Of a DNA stretch of 64,000 nucleotides, positions 44,859 through 54,660 are shown in pieces. The notes under the pieces were generated by a model. That model was not told where the DNA came from and did not search any database. It saw only the letters and a program-made list of their open reading frames with translations. The stretch comes from Paenibacillus sp. 1781tsa1. Its GTDB lineage: Bacteria > Bacillota > Bacilli > Paenibacillales > Paenibacillaceae. The position numbers and the translations under genes are program-made. The stretch is taken from assembly GCF_024159265.1 (NCBI RefSeq), contig NZ_JAMYWY010000001.1:868001-932000 (forward strand), in the 5' to 3' direction. How positions within the stretch are numbered: position 1 is the first letter of the stretch; each line of letters begins with the position of its first letter.

Positions 44859-47039
44859 TTGTCCAAACCAACCAAAGGCTCTTTTACATTGCCGGGAGAA
44901 TCCGGTTATGAGGCACTGACGCTGGAACTTGCTGATCGCTGGGGTGCCGATGTGATCCGTGACAGTGACGGTACGAAATTGTCTGACGAGATTATTAATG
45001 CCGGATATGGCATCTATTCAACCATTTGCATTATTCGGGATCATAATGATTGGGCATCCCGTAATCAGGATAAGCTGCAGCAATGTTTTCTCATTACGAA
45101 TCCGAAGGTCGCTGTACAAGATTATGTATCTATCTATCTGATGGAGGACTTCTTCGCTGAGCAATTCAGGGTGAATGATTCCAAAGAAGCGTTTAAGTAT
45201 TGGCAGGTATATGATCGAACGACTGGAGAAGAGGTACCAAGAGCACAATGGAATTATGAAAGGGAATCTGGCAATGTAGTGATTACTGGCGTTGCTCCCT
45301 GGCATAAATACACGGTAAGTTTCATGGTCTATCGGATCTGGGAAGAGATCTCCATGTACAATCATACGACGAATAACTGGGATAAAGAGCATCTGATGCA
45401 GATTGACCCAATCTATACGGAAACGCAAACCTATCTGCTGGAATGGATGGAAAATTGGTGCCAAAACCATCCAGAAACAACGGTTGTACGTTTTACATCG
45501 CTATTTTATAACTTCGCCTGGATCTGGGGCAGTGATGAGCGGAATCGCCATCTGTTCTCGGATTGGGGTTCATACGATTTCACGGTAAGTTCGAGAGCCC
45601 TGGATCTGTTTGCTCAGAAATATGGGTATTCACTCTCAGCCGAGGACTTTGTGAATGGTGGTAAATATCAGGTCACTCATATGCCTGCGGATCAGCGAAA
45701 GCTGGATTGGATGGCCTTTATCAATGATTTTGTGATTGAATTCGGCAAGAAATTAATTGATATTGTGCACAAGCATGACAAGCTGGCGTATGTCTTCTAT
45801 GATGACAGCTGGGTAGGCATGGAGCCGTACAATGATCGCTTTCATGAGTTCGGATTCGACGGCATGATCAAATGTGTATTCTCCGGTTATGAGGCAAGAA
45901 TGTGCTCTGGGGTTAAGGTGGATACCCATGAGATTCGCTTGCATCCCTACTTGTTCCCCGTTGGTTTAGGCGGGCTTCCTACCTTCAAGGAAGGCGGAGA
46001 TCCTACCCTTGATGCAAAGAAATATTGGATAAATATCCGGCGTGCGCTGCTGCGTGAGTCGATCGACCGGATAGGACTAGGTGGGTATTTGCATCTGGTT
46101 GAGCCTTACCCTGATTTTGTGGATTACATCGAGAAGATTGCCCATGAATTCAGGGAAATGAAAGAGCTACATCAGGCTGGAAAACCTTATCAGATCAAAA
46201 CAAAGGTAGCCGTGCTGCATAGCTGGGGCAAGTTAAGATCGTGGACCTTGTCCGGTCATTTTCATGAGACGCATATGCATGATCTGATTCATGTGAATGA
46301 GGCCTTATCCGGGTTGCCGATCGAGGTAAATTTCATTGATTTTGAAGATATTCGTCAAGGCGTACTGAAGGATGTGAATGTCGTCATTAATGCGGGTTCC
46401 GCTGGTTCTGCTTGGAGTGGTGGAGCACACTGGAAAGACCACCAATGTGTAGACATCCTGACCCAGTGGGTGTACGAAGGCGGTACATTTATGGGGATCA
46501 ACCAGCCCTCAGCGACCCACGGGTACGACAGCTTTTTCAGAATGGCACATGTGCTTGGGGTAGATGAGGATACAGGTGCAAGAGTTGTTCATGGAAAATG
46601 GTCGTATGAGGTTAATGATGAGGATGGTTTGGTGCCTGAGGGGGCCAACATACTTCCGAAAAATAACATTTATCTTACTGATGGATCAGCAGCTGTAGTG
46701 AGTGAAACGGATGGTCAGATCACACTGTCCACACATGCTTTTGGAAAAGGAAAAGGGATCTATTTACCTTCCTTCGAATTCAGCTGGGAAAATACAAGAC
46801 TACTTCTGAATTTGATTCGATTTGCGGGCAATGAATCCCATGAAACATTTTACATCACGGATAACTTGTATACCGAGTGCGCTTACTACCCTGAAAGCAA
46901 CATATTGGTTGTGATCAATAATAGCGATCAGGTTCAGTCCACGACAATCCATACAGAGCATGGGAAACAGACCATGGAATTGGAGCCGTATGATACGGTG
47001 ATCACCAAAATTGGTTTAACCAAATCGGTATCCCCATAG
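44859..47039 (+). CDS. GH112 beta-galactoside phosphorylase, probably galactosyl-rhamnose type
   Basis: A 726-residue cytoplasmic protein matching family GH112, which phosphorolyses galactosyl-beta-1,3-N-acetylhexosamines or beta-1,4-galactosyl-L-rhamnose into galactose 1-phosphate and the other sugar. GYGIYSTICIIRDHNDWASR, HKLAYVFYDDSWVGMEPYND-like barrel motifs and a C-terminal beta domain are family-typical. The GH105-like partner favours the galactosyl-rhamnose phosphorylase reading over lacto-N-biose phosphorylase. Sequence alone does not decide it. The start is TTG 44859, with GGGAGGG eight bases upstream. A terminator follows. No transporter gene is in the unit. Confidence 0.85.
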   Translation: MSKPTKGSFTLPGESGYEALTLELADRWGADVIRDSDGTKLSDEIINAGYGIYSTICIIRDHNDWASRNQDKLQQCFLITNPKVAVQDYVSIYLMEDFFAEQFRVNDSKEAFKYWQVYDRTTGEEVPRAQWNYERESGNVVITGVAPWHKYTVSFMVYRIWEEISMYNHTTNNWDKEHLMQIDPIYTETQTYLLEWMENWCQNHPETTVVRFTSLFYNFAWIWGSDERNRHLFSDWGSYDFTVSSRALDLFAQKYGYSLSAEDFVNGGKYQVTHMPADQRKLDWMAFINDFVIEFGKKLIDIVHKHDKLAYVFYDDSWVGMEPYNDRFHEFGFDGMIKCVFSGYEARMCSGVKVDTHEIRLHPYLFPVGLGGLPTFKEGGDPTLDAKKYWINIRRALLRESIDRIGLGGYLHLVEPYPDFVDYIEKIAHEFREMKELHQAGKPYQIKTKVAVLHSWGKLRSWTLSGHFHETHMHDLIHVNEALSGLPIEVNFIDFEDIRQGVLKDVNVVINAGSAGSAWSGGAHWKDHQCVDILTQWVYEGGTFMGINQPSATHGYDSFFRMAHVLGVDEDTGARVVHGKWSYEVNDEDGLVPEGANILPKNNIYLTDGSAAVVSETDGQITLSTHAFGKGKGIYLPSFEFSWENTRLLLNLIRFAGNESHETFYITDNLYTECAYYPESNILVVINNSDQVQSTTIHTEHGKQTMELEPYDTVITKIGLTKSVSP

Positions 47040-47052
47040 AATAAATAATGAT

Positions 47053-47092
47053 TAAATAGACCGTATCCCTTAACCAGGGAGCGGTCTATTTA
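47053..47092 (+). terminator. Terminator after GH112 gene
   Basis: TAAATAGACC (47053-47062) pairs with GGTCTATTTA (47083-47092), with an inner stem TCCCT/AGGGA. The U-rich 3' arm suits termination. Confidence 0.65.
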
Positions 47093-47252
47093 GTGATTAG
47101 GGCGTGTCTGAAAACTCTCAAGGAAGCAGATTGTATAGTACGGATATTACTGTATCATGTTAACACTATTTAGTAGAATATTTAAATAAGGATAGGGATC
47201 ATGAGCCCTAATATATTATTGTTTTCATCCTTTCAAAGGAGAGAGTGCCCTA

Positions 47253-48101
47253 ATGTACAGTTATAAAATGTTGGACAAGATAAGCACGGAAACACTTCAC
47301 CAAGCGTTTGTAGATGCGTTCTCCGACTATCAGGTTAAAATGGATCTGCCCTTTTGGAAGTTTCAACAAATGCTCCAACGAAGAGGGTATCACCCCGAAA
47401 TATCTATGGGAGCCTTTAAGGATGGGATAATGGTCGGATTTGTTATCAATGGACTTCGAAGCTGGAATGGAAAGGCAACTGCATATGACCTTGGGACAGG
47501 CGTTGTACAAGAATGCAGACGGCAGGGCGTTACAAGCCATCTGCTCTTGAATATTCGAAAACTGCTAAAAGAAAAAAATATAGCGCAATATCTGCTGGAA
47601 GTCATCCAATCCAACGAATCTGCAGCTCAGCTTTATAGTAAACAAAACTTCAAAATTCAAAGGGAATTCTCATGTTTCCAGCTGGAAAAAGATAAATTCA
47701 TACCGAAAACGACCTGCGCGGTGGAATGTGTGGAGAGAATTGATTTGGAGCAGTTTAAGGAATTTTGGGATGTGGAGCCCTCCTGGCAAAATTCAATAGA
47801 TTCCATCTACGCTGTACCAGAAGTTTTTAGCTATGTAGTTGCACGTCAGGATGACAAAATTGTTGGCTATGGCATTATAGATCAAAAAACAGGTGATATT
47901 CCACAGCTTGCAGTGAACCCAAATTACCGGGGCAAAGGTATTGCAAGCAGCATCCTGACAGAGATGGTCAAGCGCACAGAATCGCCAATAATCAGTGTCC
48001 TCAATGTGGAATCTCATCTCAAACCGATGGGAGATTTCCTCCTGGTCAAATCAGGTTTTACGTATCATGTTGGCCAGTATGAAATGCTCCTGAAATTATA
48101 A
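47253..48101 (+). CDS. Tandem GNAT acetyltransferase
   Basis: A 282-residue protein with two GNAT-like halves. The first carries VVQECRRQGVTSHLLLNIRKLL near residue 95, and the second carries AVNPNYRGKGIASSILTEMVKR near residue 230. Both look like acetyl-CoA loops, but the second is closer to the R/Q-x-x-G-x-G/A consensus and is probably the active one. AAAGGAGAG precedes the ATG. No neighbour hints at the substrate. A hairpin TCGGGAGG (48186-48193) with CCTCCCGA (48206-48213) lies downstream without a T run and may end transcription. Confidence 0.85.
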   Translation: MYSYKMLDKISTETLHQAFVDAFSDYQVKMDLPFWKFQQMLQRRGYHPEISMGAFKDGIMVGFVINGLRSWNGKATAYDLGTGVVQECRRQGVTSHLLLNIRKLLKEKNIAQYLLEVIQSNESAAQLYSKQNFKIQREFSCFQLEKDKFIPKTTCAVECVERIDLEQFKEFWDVEPSWQNSIDSIYAVPEVFSYVVARQDDKIVGYGIIDQKTGDIPQLAVNPNYRGKGIASSILTEMVKRTESPIISVLNVESHLKPMGDFLLVKSGFTYHVGQYEMLLKL

Positions 48102-48295
48102 CGTGATCGTCGTCTCGACGTAGGATCAAATCGGGTTCATACGAAAATATGTGAGATATTCGTATCTGTCCTGTTGGGCAATCGATCGGGAGGTTGAATT
48201 ATAGGCCTCCCGAATTCCTGGATTGGAGTATCCAATCATTCCCTTACTCGTTATAATAATGTGGATGTCAATGTAAGAGGAGACAACGATAAGAC

Positions 48296-50098
48296 ATGAG
48301 CCGCAAGATGCACTGTAAGCGCATTCAGTTTCTGGATGATTGGAGCCTCAAAACGAAGTTGTACATATTGTTCATTTTTTGTGTGCTGGTTCCGGTTCTG
48401 GTCACAAATACCGTGTTTTACCTAAGCATCAAAGGTAACATTGAGGAGAAGGAGCATAGCCGATTCAATGAAATGCAGCAAAGGATCAAGTTCAACCTGC
48501 GAAACAGTATAGACAATAGCTTGTATGTGTCCAATTTTCTCTATACCGATGGAACGCTGAACCGGTTCATGGAGTCCAAGTATCGCGATCAGGAAGACTA
48601 TTACTCTGCCTACTATGATATGCTTAGCAACAACAATCTGGTCAGGTACTATTACAGCTACCAGCAGGTGAACCAAGTTACGTTTTATGTTGGAAATGAT
48701 ACCTTCGTCAATGGAGGAAACTTCATTAAGCTGGATGATGAGGTGAAGAAAAGTGATTGGTATCAAGCGCTGATGAACACAAGCGACCATATCATGATCT
48801 ATTCGTATTTTGACAAGCAGCAGGCAGAGATGTCGCAAAATCAGGGAGGACGCAAAGTCAGCATTATTCGCAAGCTGGATTACTTTGGGGAGCAGCAGGT
48901 TGAAAAGGTGTTAAAGGTTGATCTGGACTATTCTTTCATCAACAAATCGCTTAAAAATGAGGGAGCGAACGGGAAGGTATATGTCGTTTCGGATGGCAGG
49001 GTCATTTTCTCGAACGATTCCGAAATGAATCAGACGCGCCAGCCATTTAATCTGATTGCGAACAGTCCAATTGATCCTGTTCAATCCATGCAATCGATTC
49101 CCGTCGTATCCGAGGATTGGCAGATTTTCGTCAGCGCGGAGAAATTGGACGTTCTGTCGGAGATTGTTAATTCCAAGCTTAATTTGACGTTGCTGATCAT
49201 TCTTAATCTGTTGGTGCCCACACTGCTGATCTGGTTGATATCCAGATCACTGGTCATCAGAGTTGATCGGATAGCGAAGCACCTGGATCAAGTGAAGCAT
49301 GAGAAATTTGAAGTGATATCGGGACCTGTGGGCAAGGACGAGATCGGTAGCCTGACCCATAGTTATAACATGATGGTCATCAAGATCAAGAACTTGATTG
49401 AAATTGTGTTTAAGGGTCAAGTGGAGCGGCAAGCCCTTGAGCTCTCCAAGAAGCAGGCGGAGCTGAAAGCCCTTCAGAGTCAGGTGAATCCCCATTTCAT
49501 GTTCAACACGCTTGAAACGATCCGTATGCGGAGTTTAATCAAGCAAGAGCTTGAGACCTCCGATGTCATTCATAGACTGGCACTGCTGCTGCGTCAGACG
49601 ATCAATTGGGGCGACGATCTGATTACCATCGCACAAGAAATCAATTTCGTGGAAAGTTATCTGAGTATTCAGCAGTATCGCTTTGGCGAAAAGCTGCAAT
49701 TTGCAATCAGGATCACTGACGAATCCATTGCTGCGATGATGATACCCAAACTAACCGTTCTCACCTTTGTGGAGAATGCTTGTATCCATGGCATTGAAGG
49801 GACAGCAAATGATGGGGTCGTGGAGGTATTATTCGAAATTCGAAGTAATGCGCTCTACATTTCCATTCGAGACACCGGCGTCGGTATGGATCAGGACAAG
49901 CTGTCCTCGCTCCGCAAAATGATGCAAGACCCGAGTATGGATCGGATGAGCGAGCTTAGCAGCATTGGCATGATGAATGCATATATTCGGCTGCGGATGT
50001 ATTTTGATGATTTCGTTCAGGTGCACATATTCAGTGAAAAGGGGAAGGGCACAACGATTGGCATTCAAATTCCTCTTATGCTGGCATCCCAAGAATAA
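48296..50098 (+). CDS. YesM-type sensor histidine kinase
   Basis: A 600-residue membrane kinase of the LytS/YesM class. Membrane segments lie at about 18-45 and 295-316 and bracket an extracellular sensor. A HAMP-like segment follows (SLVIRVDRIAKHLDQVKHE), then the His motif QVNPHFMFNTLETI near residue 400 and the ATP-binding N-box TFVENACIHG near 485. The partner response regulator starts 12 bases downstream. A TATAAT at 48252-48257 may be the promoter. GAGGAG upstream is 12-14 bases from ATG 48296, so ATG 48308 is an alternative. It probably senses an extracellular sugar or binding protein for the downstream importer. Confidence 0.92.
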   Translation: MSRKMHCKRIQFLDDWSLKTKLYILFIFCVLVPVLVTNTVFYLSIKGNIEEKEHSRFNEMQQRIKFNLRNSIDNSLYVSNFLYTDGTLNRFMESKYRDQEDYYSAYYDMLSNNNLVRYYYSYQQVNQVTFYVGNDTFVNGGNFIKLDDEVKKSDWYQALMNTSDHIMIYSYFDKQQAEMSQNQGGRKVSIIRKLDYFGEQQVEKVLKVDLDYSFINKSLKNEGANGKVYVVSDGRVIFSNDSEMNQTRQPFNLIANSPIDPVQSMQSIPVVSEDWQIFVSAEKLDVLSEIVNSKLNLTLLIILNLLVPTLLIWLISRSLVIRVDRIAKHLDQVKHEKFEVISGPVGKDEIGSLTHSYNMMVIKIKNLIEIVFKGQVERQALELSKKQAELKALQSQVNPHFMFNTLETIRMRSLIKQELETSDVIHRLALLLRQTINWGDDLITIAQEINFVESYLSIQQYRFGEKLQFAIRITDESIAAMMIPKLTVLTFVENACIHGIEGTANDGVVEVLFEIRSNALYISIRDTGVGMDQDKLSSLRKMMQDPSMDRMSELSSIGMMNAYIRLRMYFDDFVQVHIFSEKGKGTTIGIQIPLMLASQE

Positions 50099-50109
50099 GG
50101 AGCGAGGAT

Positions 50110-51702
50110 ATGATCAACGTGCTGATTGTGGACGATGAGCCATTTATTCGCCAAGGACTTCAATTGTTAATTGATTGGCAGTCTTACGGTTTCCAGATTT
50201 GTGGTCAGGCTTCCAATGGCAAGCAGGCATTGGAAGCCATACGCGCTGTGCAGCCTGATCTGGTCATTTCCGACATCAAGATGCCGGAAATGGACGGCAT
50301 GCAGCTTGCTCAAACCTTGTATGAGCAATATAACGGTGATATCAAGCTGATTCTGCTTAGTGGATTCTATGAGTTTGGATATGCCAAGCAGGCAATTAAA
50401 TATCAGGTGAATGACTACATTCTCAAGCCTATCGTGAAGACAGAACTGATACAGGTGCTTGAGGAGTTTAGGGAGGCATTTCACGCACGGACAGAAGAGA
50501 AGCGTTATCAGCAAAAAAAGGATCAAATGATTATGGCCCAGCATATGCAGTCAATCTTGCTTGGGGTGGCTGAGGAGGAGGCTGTTACGAGTCTGCAGTC
50601 CCACTATCAAGATGCTGGAACAATGCGTTGCATTCTGATTGAGGTGGAAGGCGTTCCAGAACAGGGAACGGATTGGTGCGCTCGGGTTGAGGCATGGGTG
50701 GGTGAGCCCTTACCGGGGCAAATTTTGAAGCCGTTCACAGGTGATAAAAATGCGATTCTGCTCATTGTTACGGATTCGATGGTGAAACGTAAGGCAGCGG
50801 CCTTGGAGCACTATTTGACCCAACTACATACCGAGCTGAGCCGCGATCAAGGGGCGGTGGTTGCTTGTTATGTCGGGAAGGAAGTACAGGGGTTGGAGGC
50901 GCTGCATGAGTCTTATCAATCCTGCGGCATAATGAAAAGCTTACGTTTCTTCACCACGTGTGGGCCCATTTATTATTTCGAGCTTATGGATACGAACTTA
51001 TTTGTTAATCGGCCTGGTCAATTCGAAAAACAATTGTTTGATGGGCTCGTCAAGTCTATCGAGGAACAGCAGACGGATGAGCTATACAGCCATGCAAAGG
51101 CCATTTTTCAATATTTTCTGGATGAGCGAATCGAGCCTGCTATTGTCCGAATCCACTTGCACTATTTGGCATACAATTTGCTGGATCTTGTGAATAACGA
51201 TACGGTCACTCCAGATTCCGGGCTGATGGAATCGGCTTTTCTGAAGGTGAACTACGCGATGTTATCCATGGAGGAAAACATTGAACATTTATGTGAGTTC
51301 TCGCTTATGTGCGCAGAGGAGCTGAAGGAGCAGCAAAAGTCGAAAGGGATGGGCATATTAGCCAAAATTGAGGCCTTCATTCACGAGCATTACAGAGAGA
51401 ATATCAGCCTGAAGCTGCTGGGAGAGCAGTTCTACATGAACAGCGCATATCTGGGACAGATTTTCAAAAAGCATTACTCGATCAGCTTCAGTGATTATTT
51501 GAATCAATTGCGAATAGAGGAGGCCGCGCGGCTGTTGCGCAGAACAGATCAAAGAGTATACGAGATTGCAACAATGGTGGGATATCGGGACTCCGATTAT
51601 TTTATTAGCCGGTTCGAGAAACTCATGGGGGAGACGCCTGCACAATATCGTAAAAGTGCCCATGCTGCGTACTCTCTTGATTCAACATCCTGCACTCCTT
51701 GA
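50110..51702 (+). CDS. YesN-type response regulator with AraC output
   Basis: A 530-residue regulator. The receiver domain is at residues 1-120 with phosphoacceptor Asp55 (VISDIKMPEMDG) and Lys in ILKPI. A ~300-residue middle region of YesN type follows, and then an AraC-type DNA-binding domain at about 425-525 (ISLKLLGEQFYMNSAYLGQIF; VYEIATMVGYRDSDYFISRF). It lies directly downstream of its kinase and upstream of an oligosaccharide importer and GH43 gene, which it most likely activates. Confidence 0.93.
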   Translation: MINVLIVDDEPFIRQGLQLLIDWQSYGFQICGQASNGKQALEAIRAVQPDLVISDIKMPEMDGMQLAQTLYEQYNGDIKLILLSGFYEFGYAKQAIKYQVNDYILKPIVKTELIQVLEEFREAFHARTEEKRYQQKKDQMIMAQHMQSILLGVAEEEAVTSLQSHYQDAGTMRCILIEVEGVPEQGTDWCARVEAWVGEPLPGQILKPFTGDKNAILLIVTDSMVKRKAAALEHYLTQLHTELSRDQGAVVACYVGKEVQGLEALHESYQSCGIMKSLRFFTTCGPIYYFELMDTNLFVNRPGQFEKQLFDGLVKSIEEQQTDELYSHAKAIFQYFLDERIEPAIVRIHLHYLAYNLLDLVNNDTVTPDSGLMESAFLKVNYAMLSMEENIEHLCEFSLMCAEELKEQQKSKGMGILAKIEAFIHEHYRENISLKLLGEQFYMNSAYLGQIFKKHYSISFSDYLNQLRIEEAARLLRRTDQRVYEIATMVGYRDSDYFISRFEKLMGETPAQYRKSAHAAYSLDSTSCTP

Positions 51703-51807
51703 CGGAGCGGCGGGATATTTTTTTCGCAGATACTGGAATTAGTGGGATTCCGTCTATAGTTTATCCCGTTGAGAGGGGCATGGAAGCATGATAATTTTAA
51801 GTCAGCC

Positions 51808-51827
51808 TTTGGAAAGCGCTTTCCAAA
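51808..51827. promoter_or_regulatory. 20-bp perfect palindrome before the importer operon
   Basis: The sequence TTTGGAAAGC and its reverse complement meet to form a perfect 20-base palindrome centred on GC, 36 bases before the lipoprotein start. The core GAAAGCGCTTTC resembles LacI-family and CcpA operators, although it is longer than the classical cre. It may repress the importer genes separately from the two-component genes upstream. Confidence 0.55.
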
Positions 51828-51862
51828 AAGCTTCTGTCAATATAATCGATGGAGGGGTCATG

Positions 51863-53533
51863 ATGAAAAAGGATGTTAGAAAAAGAATCAAGTATAGTGC
51901 TCTGCTAGCTTTGATACTGGTCATTGCACTCGCTGGATGTACACCGGGATCGTCCTCGAAAGGGGAAACAACAGCAGATGGAAGGGAATTGAAACAATTT
52001 TCAGCCTTTTTTGCCGTACCTGGGAAAATTGCGCCTGACGATAATCGGGTGTTAAAAGCTATTGAGGAGAAAACAGGCGTCAGAGTTACGATGGACTGGC
52101 TTACGGGCCAAACAGCCAAAGAACGAATTGGTGTGCTCATTGCAGGCGGCGAATATCCCGACTTTATCGATGGGAGTGATGGTACTCAGCAACTGGTAGC
52201 GGCAGGGGCGCTAGTACCACTTGAGGATTACATCGATAAATATCCAAACATCAAAAATTACCTGGGTGAAGACTGGAAGAAGATGAAAAATACGACGGAT
52301 GGACATATCTACTTCATTCCTCAGTTCGGCAATATACAAGAAAAGTCGATGAAAGTAACCCATGATGGAGAAGCGTTCTGGATTCAGAAGGCCGTACTGG
52401 AATGGGATAATTATCCGACCATCAAAACACTTGACCAATACTTTGACTTGATTGAACGGTACAAAGCAGCGCATCCGACCGTTGATGGTCAGCCAACCAT
52501 TGGATTCGAGATTATCTCTTATGACTGGCGTTATTTCGCACTGGAGAACCCTCCGCTCTTCATGGCTGGTTATCCGAACGAAGGCGCAGCCATCGTTGAT
52601 AAAGAAACGCTGACGGCCAAAAACTATAATACTATTCCCGAAGCGAAAGCATATTTCAAGAAGATCAATGAAGCATATCATCAAGGCCTGGTCGATAACG
52701 AAACCTTTACAGCAAACTATGATCAATATATATCCAAAATTTCAACCGGACGTGTGCTGGGTATGGTGGATCAAGGATGGCAGTTCCTTGATGCCGAGGC
52801 ATCACTCGTGAAGCAAAAATTGTATGACAAAACCTATGTACCGTTGTCCATCACACTCTCCGAGGATGTCAAAGGACGTTATCAGAACAATCCAATCCTT
52901 AACGTAAATGGTGGCTTGGCCATTACTAAGAGCTGCGAGGATATTGAAGGGGCACTTCAATATATTAATGATTTGCTGGACCCTGAGATAGAGGTATTGA
53001 GAACCTGGGGACAGGAAGGCGTGGATTACCAGGTGGATGACAAAGGCGTGTTCTCCAGAAATGAAGAGCAACGTGCGAATTCCAAAGATCCGGACTGGGT
53101 GCTTGCGAATACGGGAAGCCCATTGGTCTATTTCCCGCATCATGAAGGCATGACCGCTGATGGGAAGAATGCTCTTGATCCTAAGGAGCAGCCAGAGGAG
53201 TACCTTGCTACATTGAATGACATCGATAAAAAAGTGCTCAAGGCTTATGGATATACGAAGTTTACCGACTTCCTGGAGCCTGCGGAGGAAAATGAACCGT
53301 GGTTCCCGATCTATACCTATAATTTCGAACCGAATAAACCGGAGACCATTGCCAGACAGAAGATGGACGATGTTAAACGCAAATGGCTGCCAAAGGTGAT
53401 TATGACTTCACCAGCCGAATTTGATAAGGCTTGGGAAGAGTATCAAGCCACGCTCAAGGAGAGTGCAGATATTAAAGCGTATGAAGATGCGCTGACGGAA
53501 GAAGTTCGCAGACGTATGGAACTGTGGGGATAA
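51863..53533 (+). CDS. Sugar ABC importer solute-binding lipoprotein
   Basis: A 556-residue lipoprotein of the large LplA-type solute-binding family. The signal peptide ends in the lipobox IALAGC, giving lipid-modified Cys26. The start is ATG 51863, seven bases after GGAGG at 51851-51855; ATG 51860 is adjacent and the frame is open further up without a site. It binds oligosaccharides outside the membrane and hands them to the two permeases encoded next. The ATPase is not encoded here and is presumably a shared MsmX-type protein. The GH43 gene at the end of the unit suggests xylan or arabinoxylan fragments. Confidence 0.92.
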   Translation: MKKDVRKRIKYSALLALILVIALAGCTPGSSSKGETTADGRELKQFSAFFAVPGKIAPDDNRVLKAIEEKTGVRVTMDWLTGQTAKERIGVLIAGGEYPDFIDGSDGTQQLVAAGALVPLEDYIDKYPNIKNYLGEDWKKMKNTTDGHIYFIPQFGNIQEKSMKVTHDGEAFWIQKAVLEWDNYPTIKTLDQYFDLIERYKAAHPTVDGQPTIGFEIISYDWRYFALENPPLFMAGYPNEGAAIVDKETLTAKNYNTIPEAKAYFKKINEAYHQGLVDNETFTANYDQYISKISTGRVLGMVDQGWQFLDAEASLVKQKLYDKTYVPLSITLSEDVKGRYQNNPILNVNGGLAITKSCEDIEGALQYINDLLDPEIEVLRTWGQEGVDYQVDDKGVFSRNEEQRANSKDPDWVLANTGSPLVYFPHHEGMTADGKNALDPKEQPEEYLATLNDIDKKVLKAYGYTKFTDFLEPAEENEPWFPIYTYNFEPNKPETIARQKMDDVKRKWLPKVIMTSPAEFDKAWEEYQATLKESADIKAYEDALTEEVRRRMELWG

Positions 53534-53546
53534 AGGCCTATCAGAC

Positions 53547-53578
53547 AGAAAGGCTATGGGGAACCCCGTAGCCTTTCT
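53547..53578 (+). terminator. Hairpin between binding protein and permease genes
   Basis: AGAAAGGCTATGGGG (53547-53561) pairs with CCCCGTAGCCTTTCT (53564-53578) with one G-U pair, a two-base loop and only a short T tail. Such hairpins commonly protect the 3' end of binding-protein mRNA and reduce read-through into permease genes. Confidence 0.6.
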
Positions 53579-53670
53579 TACACGCTAGATTCGGGAGATT
53601 GGATAGGAAAGGAATCGATTCACCCAGACTGGGTGATATAGATAAACTCGTAAGCAAGGAGAGAAAAAAC

Positions 53671-54645
53671 ATGGCAAAAAAGGAGTTGCAGCCTTCGTTA
53701 AAAACCAGTCATATCCCCGCGGGAACAAGCTGGATCGGGTATAACCTGTCCAGAATGAAAAGTCAGCGACAATTAATGTGGATGTCATTTCCGTTTATTG
53801 CGTTTATCGCTATTTTTGCGTATGGACCATTATGGGGCTGGTTGATGGCATTTCAGAATTATAGACCGGGCATTGGTTTTATGGAGCAGGATTGGGTGGG
53901 AGTGGATCATTTTCGAACGTTATTCACAGACCCTACATTTTTACGTGTCATTCGCAATACGCTGGCGATGAGCCTGATCAGTCTGTTTCTGGGATTTGTC
54001 GGTTCGATTGGTCTGGCGCTCTTATTGAATGAACTGCGAATGATATTGTTCAAACGTGTGGTACAGACGGTTTCCTACCTCCCACATTTCCTGTCGTGGA
54101 TCATCGTAACAGGTATTGTTGCGAATGTATTATCAACGGAAACAGGTATTGTGAATGTGCTGCTGACAAAATTGGGTCTGATTGATGCACCAATCAATTT
54201 TTTTGCGGAACCAAAATACTTCTGGGGGATTGTAGGTCTGTCCAGCATGTGGAAGGAAATTGGCTGGGGCACGATTATATATCTGGCGGCCATGGCGTCC
54301 ATTAATCCGAGCTTGTATGAAGCAGCTTCCATTGACGGAGCTGGCCGCTTTCGCAAAATGTTCAATGTCACGCTTCCAAGCATCAAACCGACCATCATTA
54401 TCCTGCTTATCATCAACGTTGGTAACGTACTGAACGCAGGTTTTGAGATTCAATACTTGCTTGGAAATGGACTTGTGCAGGATGTGTCCGAGACAATCGA
54501 CATTTTTGTTTTGAAATACGGAATTAATCTCGGCAACTACTCACTTGCCACCGCCGCAGGCATTTTCAAAAGTGTGGTCAGTCTCGTGCTCATATTTATC
54601 GCCAACGGGATTGCCAAGTCTCTTGGTGAAGAGCGGTTGATATGA
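53671..54645 (+). CDS. Sugar ABC importer permease 1 (LplB type)
   Basis: A 324-residue inner-membrane permease with about six membrane segments. The N-terminal part has FIAIFAYGPLWGWLMAFQNY, and the EAA loop EAASIDGAGRFRKMFNVTLP, which contacts the ATPase, lies near residue 215-235. The start at 53671 follows AAGGAGAG; the open frame upstream has no good site. It pairs with the next gene to form the channel. Confidence 0.93.
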   Translation: MAKKELQPSLKTSHIPAGTSWIGYNLSRMKSQRQLMWMSFPFIAFIAIFAYGPLWGWLMAFQNYRPGIGFMEQDWVGVDHFRTLFTDPTFLRVIRNTLAMSLISLFLGFVGSIGLALLLNELRMILFKRVVQTVSYLPHFLSWIIVTGIVANVLSTETGIVNVLLTKLGLIDAPINFFAEPKYFWGIVGLSSMWKEIGWGTIIYLAAMASINPSLYEAASIDGAGRFRKMFNVTLPSIKPTIIILLIINVGNVLNAGFEIQYLLGNGLVQDVSETIDIFVLKYGINLGNYSLATAAGIFKSVVSLVLIFIANGIAKSLGEERLI

Positions 54646-54660
54646 TAAGGGGGCAGAACT

